A model generated the notes under the pieces. The model did not search any database. It was given only the letters and a program-made list of their open reading frames with translations, and was not told the origin of the DNA. Both the position numbers and the translations under genes were made by a program. Of a stretch of 64,000 nucleotides of DNA, positions 16,562 through 24,004 are shown one piece after another (the first letter of the stretch is position 1; each line of letters starts with the position of its first letter). This DNA comes from Janthinobacterium agaricidamnosum (GTDB taxonomy: Bacteria > Pseudomonadota > Gammaproteobacteria > Burkholderiales > Burkholderiaceae_D): positions 4,526,001-4,590,000 of the forward strand of contig NZ_CP033019.1 of the NCBI RefSeq assembly GCF_003667705.1, written 5' to 3'.

Positions 16562-16963
16562 TTATTGGCCGATGGTGAGGGTTTTCAGGAGCAGCGACTT
16601 GGCCGCGTTCATGGTTTCCACGTTGGTCTGGTACGAGCGCGAGGCCGACAGCATGTTGACCATCTCGTCGACCGTATTCACGTTGGGCATGGTGACGTAG
16701 CCCTTCTCGTCGGCCAGCGGATTCTTCGGGTCGTAGACCAGCTTCATCGGCGACGGATCTTCGATCACCTTCTGCACCTTGACGGCCGTGGCGCCATTGG
16801 CCATGGGCACGGCTTCGAACACCACCTGCTTGGCGCGGTAGGCTTCGCCCGTGGCGCTGGTGGCGCTGTCGGCATTGGCCAGGTTGCTGGCCACCGTGTT
16901 CAGGCGCTGCGCCTGGGCGCTCATGGCCGAACCGGAAACATTGAAAATATTAAATAGCGACAT
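16562..16963 (-). CDS. flgC: Flagellar proximal rod protein FlgC
   Basis: FlgC (133 residues) is a proximal rod subunit. Its N-terminus [20 protein letters not shown], then [16 protein letters not shown] and its C-terminus [20 protein letters not shown], then [20 protein letters not shown] match the family throughout. It starts two bases after the flgB stop. Length is standard. Confidence 0.97.
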   Translation of the reverse strand: MSLFNIFNVSGSAMSAQAQRLNTVASNLANADSATSATGEAYRAKQVVFEAVPMANGATAVKVQKVIEDPSPMKLVYDPKNPLADEKGYVTMPNVNTVDEMVNMLSASRSYQTNVETMNAAKSLLLKTLTIGQ

Positions 16964-16965
16964 GA

Positions 16966-17418
16966 TTATTGTCCTCCCTGGATGGCCGTCAGCATGCCCT
17001 TGATCTGCGAGTTGAGGAACGTTACGGCCGCCTCGTAGCGGATGGCGTTATCGGCAAAGGCATTGCGCTCGAGGTCCATGTCAACCGTATTGCCATCGAC
17101 GGCGCCCTGGGCCGGCGCGCGGTACAGCAGCGGCGTGCCGTCGGCCAGGGTCTCGACCTTGCCGCCCGTGCTGCCACCCACGGCGGCGGCGACGCCCTTG
17201 CCCGGCATATGCTGCGGCGCCGTGCCCTTCAGGGCCGGCTGCACGCCATCCTTGCGTGCCATCGCTCCCTTCAGCGCGCTGGCGAAATCGACGTCGCGTG
17301 CCTTGTAGTTGGGCGTGTCGGCATTGGCGATATTCGAGGCGAGCAATTCCTGGCGCGTCGAGCGCAGGCTCAGCGCCGTCTCGTTGAAGCGCATGTAATC
17401 GTCGAGTTTCCCTATCAT
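16966..17418 (-). CDS. flgB: Flagellar proximal rod protein FlgB
   Basis: FlgB (150 residues) is the most membrane-proximal rod protein and the first gene of the hook-rod operon. From the ATG at 17418 it begins [20 protein letters not shown] and continues [20 protein letters not shown], the family hallmark. The open frame reaches 25 codons further upstream, but that part is not FlgB-like, and CCGGAG precedes the chosen start. The operon promoter must lie in the 190-base gap to divergent flgA. A weak sigma-28-like match (TAAA at 17542-17539, CGAT core at 17521-17518) is present on this strand, but it is only partial. Confidence 0.96.
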   Translation of the reverse strand: MIGKLDDYMRFNETALSLRSTRQELLASNIANADTPNYKARDVDFASALKGAMARKDGVQPALKGTAPQHMPGKGVAAAVGGSTGGKVETLADGTPLLYRAPAQGAVDGNTVDMDLERNAFADNAIRYEAAVTFLNSQIKGMLTAIQGGQ

Positions 17419-17608
17419 GTCAGGCTCCGGAAAGATCTGCCACTGGCGCCTGAGATGGCGGAAGGATGGCGGTATAGTGATGACAGGAAACATAGTACGG
17501 CGCCCGCCGGCAAGACCATCGCTGGATCAGACCGTGCTTTTACCCCTTAATCGTCGCTTCAAACGGGGCGGCGCGCACTATCATGGCACTATTCCAGAGG
17601 CCTACACC

Positions 17609-18304
17609 ATGAAAACACCGCTTGCTTTCTTCTTCGCTCTTGCCGCCCTGCCACTGCTGGCGCAGGCGCAAAACGCCGGCCGGCAGACGCCGGAAGCGCT
17701 GCGCAACAGCGTGGAACAATTCCTGCAAGTGCAAAGCAACGGCTTGCCGGGCAAGGTGACGGTCACCGTCGGCGCCGTCGATCCGCGCCTGAACCTGGCC
17801 GCCTGCCCCGCGCCGCAAGCCTTCATGGCGCCAGGCGCGCGCGCCTGGGGCAAGACGACCGTGGGCGTGCGCTGCACGGCCCCCTCCAACTGGACCATCT
17901 ATCTGCAGGCGAACGTGGCCGTCGTGGGCGACTATGTGGCCAGCGCCGTGCCGCTGGCGCAAGGGCAAGCCATCGATGCCAGCCAGCTGGTGACGATGCA
18001 GGGCGACCTGGCAGCATTGCCGGCAGGCATCGCCACAGACATGGCCCAGGTCGTGGGCGCCAGCACGAATATTTCCTTGCCGCCAGGCACGCCGATGCGC
18101 CTCGACACCCTGCGCCGCAAGCCGGTGGTGATACAGGGCCAGCTGGTGCGCGTCGTTTCCAGCGGCAACGGTTTCCAAGTGGCATCAGAAGGACGCGCCA
18201 TCAGCAGCGCCGGCGACGGTCAGACGGTACAGGTGCGCACGCAGAGCGGCCAGCAGATCAGCGGCGTGGCGCGGGCTGGCGGCATGGTGGAGGTCGCCTT
18301 TTAA
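17609..18304 (+). CDS. flgA: Flagellar P-ring assembly chaperone FlgA
   Basis: FlgA (231 residues) is the periplasmic chaperone for FlgI polymerisation. From the ATG at 17609 there is a signal peptide, MKTPLAFFFALAALPLLAQA. The body has LNLAACPAPQAFMAPGARAW, then GKTTVGVRCTAPSNWTIYLQ, and the C-terminal SAF domain with GNGFQVASEGRAISSAGDGQ, then VQVRTQSGQQISGVA. The frame is open upstream to 17417, but only this start gives a signal peptide. It is divergent from flgB. Confidence 0.95.
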   Translation: MKTPLAFFFALAALPLLAQAQNAGRQTPEALRNSVEQFLQVQSNGLPGKVTVTVGAVDPRLNLAACPAPQAFMAPGARAWGKTTVGVRCTAPSNWTIYLQANVAVVGDYVASAVPLAQGQAIDASQLVTMQGDLAALPAGIATDMAQVVGASTNISLPPGTPMRLDTLRRKPVVIQGQLVRVVSSGNGFQVASEGRAISSAGDGQTVQVRTQSGQQISGVARAGGMVEVAF

Positions 18305-18339
18305 ACTCGGATGGACAGCGATATTGTGGTCTGGCGCAC

Positions 18340-18366
18340 TAAAGTTTCGGAAGAAGGTGCCGATAA
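18340..18366 (+). promoter_or_regulatory. Consensus sigma-28 (FliA) promoter of flgM
   Basis: The sequence is TAAA (18340-18343), a 15-base spacer, then GCCGATAA (18359-18366), an exact match to the published FliA consensus TAAA-N15-GCCGATAA. It lies between flgA and flgM, about 50 bases before the flgM start. It should make flgM and flgN late, FliA-dependent genes. Confidence 0.92.
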
Positions 18367-18415
18367 AGACACATATCCCGGAGTTTTTTGACTTCGACCA
18401 GACGAGGATCACGCT

Positions 18416-18724
18416 GTGAAAATTACCGATAACACCATTAAAAGCAATCCCGGCCTGCCGGTGGCGCCCGCGAATACCTCGGGCGCCCGGAATGCCGAGA
18501 AAGCCCAGGCAACACCGACAACGTCGGACAATGTACGCCTGTCGCCGCAAGGACAGGCATTAGCGGCCAGTGCAACTGCCGGCAGCGGCGCCGTGTTCGA
18601 CACGAAGAAAGTCGAACGCATCAAGCTGGCGATCGCCGACGGCCAGTTCCAGGTCAACTCTGAAAAAGTGGCGGACGGTCTCCTCGACACGGTCAAGGAC
18701 TTGCTGCACTCACGAAATAGATAG
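18416..18724 (+). CDS. flgM: Anti-sigma-28 factor FlgM
   Basis: FlgM (102 residues) binds FliA until the hook is finished and is then exported. It begins with GTG after a GAGG ribosome-binding site: MKITDNTIKSNPGLPVAPAN. The disordered N-terminal half is followed by the FliA-binding helices FDTKKVERIKLAIADGQFQV, then NSEKVADGLLDTVKDLL, the FlgM signature. A perfect FliA promoter drives it, which gives the usual feedback with fliA (23.2-24.0 kb). flgN follows eight bases later. Confidence 0.95.
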   Translation: MKITDNTIKSNPGLPVAPANTSGARNAEKAQATPTTSDNVRLSPQGQALAASATAGSGAVFDTKKVERIKLAIADGQFQVNSEKVADGLLDTVKDLLHSRNR

Positions 18725-18732
18725 GTTACCTC

Positions 18733-19200
18733 ATGCAATCAGTGACTCCGTTTTCCAGCCTGCGCGACGAGCAACAGCTCATGACCACATTGCTGGCATT
18801 GATGAAAGAAGAACAGCGGCATCTGGTTGCGGCTGACATCGATGCAATCACGGAGCTCACGGCCCGCAAGACGGCGCTCGTCGGACAATTGAGCCAGCTG
18901 GCGGCGCAACGCCACCAGGCGCTGGCGGCGGCCGGCTTCACGGCCGCCGAAGCGGGCATGGAAGACTGGCTGGTCAGCACCAGCGACGCCGAGGCGGCGC
19001 CCCTGTGGAAAGCCCTGCTCGAGACGACGCGCGAAGCGAAGGAACAGAACCGGCTGAACAGCCTGCTGGTCAACAAACACATGCTGCACACGCAAGGCGC
19101 CCTGAACGCCATGCGCCCCACTGCCCAAAGCGGCAATTTCTACGGCCCCAGCGGCCAACCGATGGCAAACACGGCCAGCCGGCGCGTCGTCATCGGCTAA
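18733..19200 (+). CDS. flgN: Flagellar export chaperone FlgN
   Basis: FlgN (155 residues) is the cytoplasmic export chaperone for FlgK and FlgL. It is an all-helical protein with LRDEQQLMTTLLALMKEEQR near the N-terminus and KEQNRLNSLLVNKHMLHTQG near the C-terminus, which match the FlgN family (NG-rich, IGxLLxxQ-type helix). It sits directly behind flgM and shares its sigma-28 promoter. The tail ends ASRRVVIG. Confidence 0.92.
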   Translation: MQSVTPFSSLRDEQQLMTTLLALMKEEQRHLVAADIDAITELTARKTALVGQLSQLAAQRHQALAAAGFTAAEAGMEDWLVSTSDAEAAPLWKALLETTREAKEQNRLNSLLVNKHMLHTQGALNAMRPTAQSGNFYGPSGQPMANTASRRVVIG

Positions 19201-19627
19201 GCGCCTCCCGTCTTCCCCCAGCGCAGGCAACAATAGCGACAGGCACAGCAATAAGCCATTGCTGCACGCCTGACGCCGTCCCGAACAGCGGCCCCATATC
19301 ACGACCATCCTGCACATCACCGCCGCGCCGCCCCTCCAGGGAGGCTGCGGCGGAGCCGGCATGCCCGCACTCCCGCCACAACGCCGCACGCAGAAACAAC
19401 AGCGCCCCCCCTTCACGCCCACACATTTGAGCACGCTCAAACTTGAGGGGAATGATGACTATATGCTAATCCCTAGCATACGCCGCACCAATACATGGTG
19501 GGACTTTCCTCGCCGACACGAACATCATTCCCGCAGGCATAGCTAATCCATTGCACGCGTCCGGCTTGCGCTTTTGCGCTACGCCATGACGCACACCACT
19601 TCAACTGCAAGTACACAGGAGCATGAT
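19201..19627. other. 427-base intergenic region with stem-loop and two inverted repeats
   Basis: I see no gene here. A large GC stem-loop CCGCCGC (19320-19326) / GCGGCGG (19347-19353), with a nested CCTCC/GGAGG, may end flgMN transcription, though no T-run follows. Two dyads lie upstream of the PEP-CTERM gene: TTTGAGC (19426-19432) / GCTCAAA (19435-19441) and TATGCTA (19462-19468) / TAGCATA (19474-19480). Their position suggests promoter-proximal regulator sites. Confidence 0.45.
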
Positions 19628-20191
19628 ATGAACTCTCTCTCAGTAACCAAGGCTGGCGCGGCGCTGCTGCTCGGCTGCACCCTGCTGGCGCCAGCCGCGC
19701 AGGCCGAGACGCAAGCCGTGTTCTACAACCATCTCGTATCGACGGCCGTGGTGGCCACGCCGCTGCTGGCGCAAGACACCTTGTTCGTCGACACCTTCAC
19801 GACAGAGCGCGGCTCGCTGCTGCAAACGACCACGTTTACGGTCGGCAGCGGCGTGCAATCGTTCACGGGCAACGCCGCCTGGCTGGTCACGGGCGCCAGC
19901 GAATTCGGTCCCCGCCTGACTGGCGTCAACATCGACTTGTTCGACTCCAGCAACAACCTGGTGCAATCGGATACGTTCACGGGCGTACTGGGCAGCTTCG
20001 CCCATTCCACCTTCAACGGCCTGCTGGGACCTGGCACCTATACCCTGGTAGCAAGCGGCCTCGGCGTGCGTGATTCCGTGCTGGACATTTCCATCACTAC
20101 GGCCGTGCCCGAACCGGAAACCTACGGCATGCTGCTGGCGGGACTGGGGCTGATCGGGTATAGCGTACGGCGCCGCAAGACGGCTGCCTGA
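19628..20191 (+). CDS. PEP-CTERM surface protein, FxDxF type
   Basis: This 187-residue exported protein starts at the ATG at 19628, preceded by AGGAG, and has a signal peptide MNSLSVTKAGAALLLGCTLL, then APAAQA. The mature N-terminal part contains FVDTF, the FxDxF motif that names one PEP-CTERM subfamily. The C-terminus is a complete sorting signal: VPEPETYGMLLAGLGLIG, a helix, and the basic end SVRRRKTAA. Such proteins are cut by an exosortase at the PEP motif and displayed on, or released from, the outer surface. No exosortase gene is in this window. It is not in an operon with flgN. The function of the middle is unknown. Confidence 0.88.
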   Translation: MNSLSVTKAGAALLLGCTLLAPAAQAETQAVFYNHLVSTAVVATPLLAQDTLFVDTFTTERGSLLQTTTFTVGSGVQSFTGNAAWLVTGASEFGPRLTGVNIDLFDSSNNLVQSDTFTGVLGSFAHSTFNGLLGPGTYTLVASGLGVRDSVLDISITTAVPEPETYGMLLAGLGLIGYSVRRRKTAA

Positions 20192-20198
20192 CCCGCAC

Positions 20199-20242
20199 CC
20201 GGCGCCTGCAAGCACTGCCGTAGCTGGCAGACCTGGCGCCGG
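20199..20242. terminator. Nested stem-loop after the PEP-CTERM gene
   Basis: The outer arms CCGGCGCC (20199-20206) / GGCGCCGG (20235-20242) enclose CTGCC (20215-20219) / GGCAG (20226-20230). It lies 8 bases after the stop. There is no T-run, so termination is only a possibility. Confidence 0.4.
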
Positions 20243-20253
20243 TGCGGCGATGC

Positions 20254-20333
20254 CATGCACGGACTGGCCTATGCACGGACCGGCTTATGCACGGGCCAGC
20301 CTGTGCAGGGGCCAGCCTGTGCAGGGGCTGGTC
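20254..20333. repeat. Five-unit degenerate 16-bp tandem repeat
   Basis: Five consecutive 16-base units start at 20254, 20270, 20286, 20302 and 20318, with the pattern (t/c)(a/g)tgca(c/g)gg(a/g)c(c/t)(g/a)g(c/t)c. The last three drift from the first two. The array fills the gap between two convergent genes, and a sixth partial unit may overlap the next stop codon. Adjacent units can pair (GCCAGCC with GGCTGG). Confidence 0.75.
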
Positions 20334-20340
20334 TACGCAC

Positions 20341-21198
20341 TCAACCGTGCGTGGGCCGGTCCGTATGCTGACGGAATTTCGCGGCGATGCCATTCGCCTT
20401 GATCAGGGCGGCGGCCTGCTGCTCGGGTGTCAACTCGTTTTGCAGCCAGTGCCAGTAGCTGTCCTGGTAGGGATTCGTGGTGCCGGGCGTGAGGATGTCG
20501 TCGTAGACCATGCGCAGGGCCAGCAGGTAGCCATACGCTTGCGGCGCGTCTTTCTGCACCACATCGCCATCGCGCAGGTAGGCCATCATCAGGGTCGACA
20601 CGCTGGTCAGTTCCGCCTCATCCGCCTGCGCCGTCAGCTGGGCGATGGCTTGCCGCTTCCATGCCTGCACCAGCGGATCATCGGGACGGTTGCGCAGCGC
20701 GCTGCGGTCGCCGAACGGACCTTCCGACAGGAACAGGGTAGCCGCGCCCGGTACGCCGCCTTGCGCGGCAGTGGCCAGGTAGCCGAGGCGGTCCTCGCGC
20801 TGGCGCTGCGTCAGACCCGCGCACAGCTGCTGCTGGGCGGTTTTTTCTTCCACCGTCATCTCGCGCCCCAACTCGAATTCCATCCCCGGCAAGCGGTTTT
20901 CGCGCTGGAAGACGATGCAGTCGTCGATCAGGTTGTAGGCCGCATACGCGTCCTCCGGCTTGCCGCTGGCGCCCAGGCGTTCGAGCCGCTGTGCCAGGGA
21001 CACGACAACGGGCGCGGCATCGGCGACCGGGGTGGCGTCGATATTCAAATACGACGCCAGGCTGCGTCCCGCCGGCGCGCTGGCGGCAGCGGTGGCGCCA
21101 GCGTCCGGCGCGCCGCCATCGGGTGCGGGCCAGTACACGAGCGCCAGCACTGCCGCGATGGCAGCGGCGATGGCAATACCGGTCAGTTTGCTGTTCAT
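20341..21198 (-). CDS. Hypothetical protein with N-terminal membrane anchor
   Basis: I do not recognise this 285-residue protein. From the ATG at 21198 it has a single N-terminal hydrophobic segment, MNSKLTGIAIAAAIAAVLAL then VYW, typical of an inner-membrane anchor or uncleaved signal. An Ala/Gly/Pro linker follows, then a soluble, probably helical domain with DAYAAYNLIDDCIVFQREN, LGYLATAAQGGVPGAATLFL and DSYWHWLQNELTPEQQAAAL. Two cysteines (DDCIVF and QQLCAGL) may form a disulphide. The open frame extends far upstream, but that part is antisense to yciH. The helical, Sel1-like flavour suggests a periplasmic adaptor-like role, but no function can be assigned. Confidence 0.75.
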   Translation of the reverse strand: MNSKLTGIAIAAAIAAVLALVYWPAPDGGAPDAGATAAASAPAGRSLASYLNIDATPVADAAPVVVSLAQRLERLGASGKPEDAYAAYNLIDDCIVFQRENRLPGMEFELGREMTVEEKTAQQQLCAGLTQRQREDRLGYLATAAQGGVPGAATLFLSEGPFGDRSALRNRPDDPLVQAWKRQAIAQLTAQADEAELTSVSTLMMAYLRDGDVVQKDAPQAYGYLLALRMVYDDILTPGTTNPYQDSYWHWLQNELTPEQQAAALIKANGIAAKFRQHTDRPTHG

Positions 21199-21269
21199 AT
21201 GAGGTCGCGCATAAAAGGAAATGCACGTTACCACAGGCGAACGGCAGCTGGCCGCACGCCTCCGCACGC

Positions 21270-21632
21270 TCAGCCGCCGGCCTTTTTCGGCTGGTGGCCC
21301 AGCTTGGCCAGCGCCGCCATCACCGTTTCGACATGGTCGCCCTGCACTTCGATCACGCCATCCTTGACCGTGCCGCCCGAGCCGCATTGCGTGCGCAGCT
21401 GCTTGCCCAGCAGGGCCAGCGCGATGGCGTCCAGCGCCAAGCCCTTGACCACGGTCACGCTCTTGCCGCCGCGGCCCTTGGTCTGGCGCGACACGCGCAC
21501 CACGCCATCGCCCGCCGGCGCCGTCCTGGCTTGCGCCTTGCACGCGCATTGCGCCAGCGGCTGGCGGCAGGCGGGACACATGCGGCCCGTTTCAGTGGAA
21601 TAGACGAGACCGCCCAGGGAGCTGCTTTTCAT
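21270..21632 (-). CDS. yciH: SUI1-domain translation factor (YciH)
   Basis: This 120-residue protein of the eIF1/SUI1 family is probably a translation-initiation fidelity factor. The SUI1 domain (about 45-115) carries VRVSRQTKGRGGKSVTVVKG, TQCGSGGTVKDGVIEVQGDH and the end MAALAKLGHQPKKAGG, all diagnostic. The N-terminus has MCPACRQPLAQCAC, a four-cysteine cluster that looks like a small zinc site. It is 62 bases downstream of motD on the same strand but is not a flagellar gene. The function is inferred from E. coli YciH. Confidence 0.9.
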   Translation of the reverse strand: MKSSSLGGLVYSTETGRMCPACRQPLAQCACKAQARTAPAGDGVVRVSRQTKGRGGKSVTVVKGLALDAIALALLGKQLRTQCGSGGTVKDGVIEVQGDHVETVMAALAKLGHQPKKAGG

Positions 21633-21694
21633 GATGGAGAGATAATAGGTAGAAATAAAGGAAAGATGGCCGCGCTTGTAGCAAGCGGCGGCGT

Positions 21695-22486
21695 TCAGTT
21701 GGCGGGAACCGGTGCCGGCGCCACAGGCGCCGTCGGCACTTCCGTCACCGTTTCCGGGATTCCCGAGAGGATCGTCACGGCGACCCGGCGGTTGCGCGCG
21801 CGCCCTTCCGGGGTTTCGTTGGGCGCCACGGGGATATTGTCGGCGTGGCCCACCGCCGTCAGGCGCGACGCCTGCACGCCGCTGGCGATGAACAGGCGCA
21901 CCACGGCGCTGGCGCGCGCGGCCGACAATTCCCAGTTCGAGGCAAAATTGGAATTGCTGATCGGCTGCACATCCGTATGCCCTTCCACCTGCACGTCGTG
22001 CGTATCATCCTTGAGCAGCACGGCGACGGCGCGCAGGGCCTGGTCCGATTCCGCCGTCAGGCGCGCCGCGCCCGGGTCGAACAGCACGCTGGCATTGATT
22101 TCCACGCTCACGCCGCGGCTCGTCTGCGTGACGCGCACCTTGCCTTCCTTGACCAGCGGCGCCAGGGTGGACGTCAAGTCCTGCGCCAGGCGCGTCATGT
22201 GTTCGCGCTCGCGGCGGATGGCTTCCGTGCGGCGTTTCAGGGCGGGGTTCGGCAACGGGATCGCCTGCGGCGCTTCCATGATGATGGGCGGCGCGCCCTT
22301 TTCCAGGCTGAAGGCCTGGCCGATGGCGTTCTGGAAGACGCGGTACTTGCCTTCGTTGACTTGCGAAATCGCGTACATCACGACGAAGAACGCGAACAGC
22401 AAAGTGATGAAGTCGGCATACGAGATCAGCCAGCGGTCCTGGTTGTCCGGTTCCTCGTCATACTTCCTGCGCGCGCGCCGCATCAT
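21695..22486 (-). CDS. motD: Flagellar stator protein MotD (MotB family)
   Basis: This 263-residue stator subunit anchors the motor to peptidoglycan. From the ATG at 22486 it has the short basic N-terminus MMRRARRKYDEEP and one membrane helix with WLISYADFITLLFAFFVVMY, in which the Asp is the proton-binding residue of MotB. The periplasmic OmpA-like domain carries VEGHTDVQPISNSNFASNWE, then LSAARASAVVRLF, the peptidoglycan-binding motif. The open frame upstream (into motC) is not coding. It follows motC by 13 bases. I call it MotD rather than MotB because it is paired with MotC behind fliA, as in Pseudomonas. Confidence 0.9.
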   Translation of the reverse strand: MMRRARRKYDEEPDNQDRWLISYADFITLLFAFFVVMYAISQVNEGKYRVFQNAIGQAFSLEKGAPPIIMEAPQAIPLPNPALKRRTEAIRREREHMTRLAQDLTSTLAPLVKEGKVRVTQTSRGVSVEINASVLFDPGAARLTAESDQALRAVAVLLKDDTHDVQVEGHTDVQPISNSNFASNWELSAARASAVVRLFIASGVQASRLTAVGHADNIPVAPNETPEGRARNRRVAVTILSGIPETVTEVPTAPVAPAPVPAN

Positions 22487-22499
22487 GGTCAGTGCTCGC

Positions 22500-23246
22500 T
22501 CAGTGCTCGTGAAGCAGGCTGGACACGCGCTCTTCGATGATGCGCGTGTGGTCGCCCGTGGCGATGTCGTACAGCACGGCGGCCGTGATTTCATACTGCA
22601 GCACGCGGCGCGAGACGATGGCCTTGAGTTTATTGGCCACCGGCAGGAACAGCAGGTTGGCCAGGCCAACGCCGTAGATGGTGGAGACAAACGCCACTGC
22701 GATGCCGCTGCCCAGTTTGCTCGGGTCGGTGAGGTTTTCCATCACGTGGATCAGGCCCAGCACGGCGCCCAGGATGCCGATGGTGGGAGAATAGCCGGCC
22801 GCCGATTCCCACACCTTGACGGCCTGGCGCTCGGCCATTTCGTAGGCGGAAATTTCCACGTCGAGCAGCTGGCGCAGCTTGTCGGGCGCGATGCCGTCGA
22901 CGATCATGCGCAAGCCCTTGGCGTTGAAGCGGTCGGCCGTGTTTTCCATCAGGCGCTCGAGCGCCAGCGGGCCGTCGCGGCGCGCCGTCAGGCTCCATTG
23001 ACCGATGTCGCGCGCCAGCGCGGCGCGCGTGTCGGCGGGCGGCAGGAAGACCCAGCGCAGCATTTCCAGGCCGCGGACAAAAGTGCGCAACCGCGTTTGC
23101 AGCAGCACGGCGCCGAAGGTGCCGATGATGACGATGGCAAAGGCGGCCGGCTGCAGCAGGGAGGCCATCTTGCCGCCTTCCAGTGCCTGGCCGACCAGCA
23201 GGCCCGCCAGCGCCAGCGCCAGCCCGATTACGCTGGACCAGTCCAC
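22500..23246 (-). CDS. motC: Flagellar stator protein MotC (MotA family)
   Basis: MotC (248 residues) is the proton-channel stator subunit that pushes on the rotor. Four helices are visible, starting MDWSSVIGLALALAGLLVGQ and AFAIVIIGTFGAVLLQ. The conserved cytoplasmic loop has FNAKGLRMIVDGIAPDKLRQ. The channel helices AAGYSPTIGILGAVLGLIHV and GIAVAFVSTIYGVGLANLLF carry the MotA proline and glycine motifs. Its start overlaps the end of fliA by 19 bases, so translation is coupled. It is the partner of motD downstream. Confidence 0.92.
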   Translation of the reverse strand: MDWSSVIGLALALAGLLVGQALEGGKMASLLQPAAFAIVIIGTFGAVLLQTRLRTFVRGLEMLRWVFLPPADTRAALARDIGQWSLTARRDGPLALERLMENTADRFNAKGLRMIVDGIAPDKLRQLLDVEISAYEMAERQAVKVWESAAGYSPTIGILGAVLGLIHVMENLTDPSKLGSGIAVAFVSTIYGVGLANLLFLPVANKLKAIVSRRVLQYEITAAVLYDIATGDHTRIIEERVSSLLHEH

Positions 23247-23959
23247 GCCTGCTCCCTCAAGGTTGCGCGCAGGCGCGCGACGGCCTGGGTATGCAGCTGC
23301 GAGACGCGCGATTCGGATACGCCCATCACCGCGCCGATCTCCTTCAGGTTCAGCTCTTCTTCGTAATACAGGCCCATGAGTATTTTCTCGCGTGGTGGCA
23401 GCGCGTCGATGGCATCGATCACGGATTGCCGGAAATCGGTATCGAGCAGGGAACGCAAGGGGTCGCTGTCCTCGTCCACGCAGTGGCGGTCGAGGAAGCT
23501 GTCATTGCCGTCCGGGTCATGAAAGTCTTCGTAATACACGAGCTGGTGGCCGCCGCCGTCGCCCAGCATTTCCTGGTAGTCGGCCAGCGACATCTTGAGC
23601 AGCTTCGCCACTTCCGATTCCGTCGGCGGATGGCCGAGGCGCTGCTGCAAGGTGCTCATCGCCTCCTCGATCTTGCGCATGTTCTGGCGCATGCTGCGCG
23701 GCAGCCAGTCGCTGGTGCGCAATTCGTCGAGCATGGCGCCGCGGATGCGCAGCACGGCATAGGTCTCGAACTGCGCGCCATGCGTCTCTTCATAGCGGCT
23801 AATGGCATCGAGCAGGCCGATCATGCCGGCCTGGATCAGGTCATCGACCTCGACCGAAGGCGGCAATTTCGCCTTCATATGGTGCGCCAGACGCTTCACC
23901 AGCGGAATGTGCTCCGTCAGCAAATAGTCCTTGTTCGATTTCCCTTTGACCGTGTACAT
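23228..23959 (-). CDS. fliA: Flagellar sigma factor FliA (sigma-28)
   Basis: FliA (243 residues) directs RNA polymerase to late flagellar promoters such as the consensus site before flgM. Region 2 is VDDLIQAGMIGLLDAISRYE followed by QFETYAVLRIRGAMLDELR; region 3 is MRQNMRKIEEAMSTLQQRLG; region 4 is ALPPREKILMGLYYEEELNL then KEIGAVMGVSESRVSQLHTQ. All match the FliA family. It lies 45 bases after flhG and overlaps motC. Its activity should be held by FlgM (18.4 kb). Confidence 0.97.
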   Translation of the reverse strand: MYTVKGKSNKDYLLTEHIPLVKRLAHHMKAKLPPSVEVDDLIQAGMIGLLDAISRYEETHGAQFETYAVLRIRGAMLDELRTSDWLPRSMRQNMRKIEEAMSTLQQRLGHPPTESEVAKLLKMSLADYQEMLGDGGGHQLVYYEDFHDPDGNDSFLDRHCVDEDSDPLRSLLDTDFRQSVIDAIDALPPREKILMGLYYEEELNLKEIGAVMGVSESRVSQLHTQAVARLRATLREQAWTGPA

Positions 23960-24004
23960 AGGCTGCTTATTGTTTTCTCATCTTATCTGGTGCTGCGGTT
24001 CGAT

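Noticed and set aside
19555..19585. Possible sigma-54 promoter (CGG...TTTTGC) upstream of the FxDxF PEP-CTERM gene
   Set aside because: The GG and GC elements are separated by 11 rather than 10 bases, and the -24 box is poor.
22480..22510. Direct repeat TCAGTGCTCG at the motC/motD junction
   Set aside because: A single ten-base duplication at a gene border; it probably reflects a small local duplication and has no clear function.
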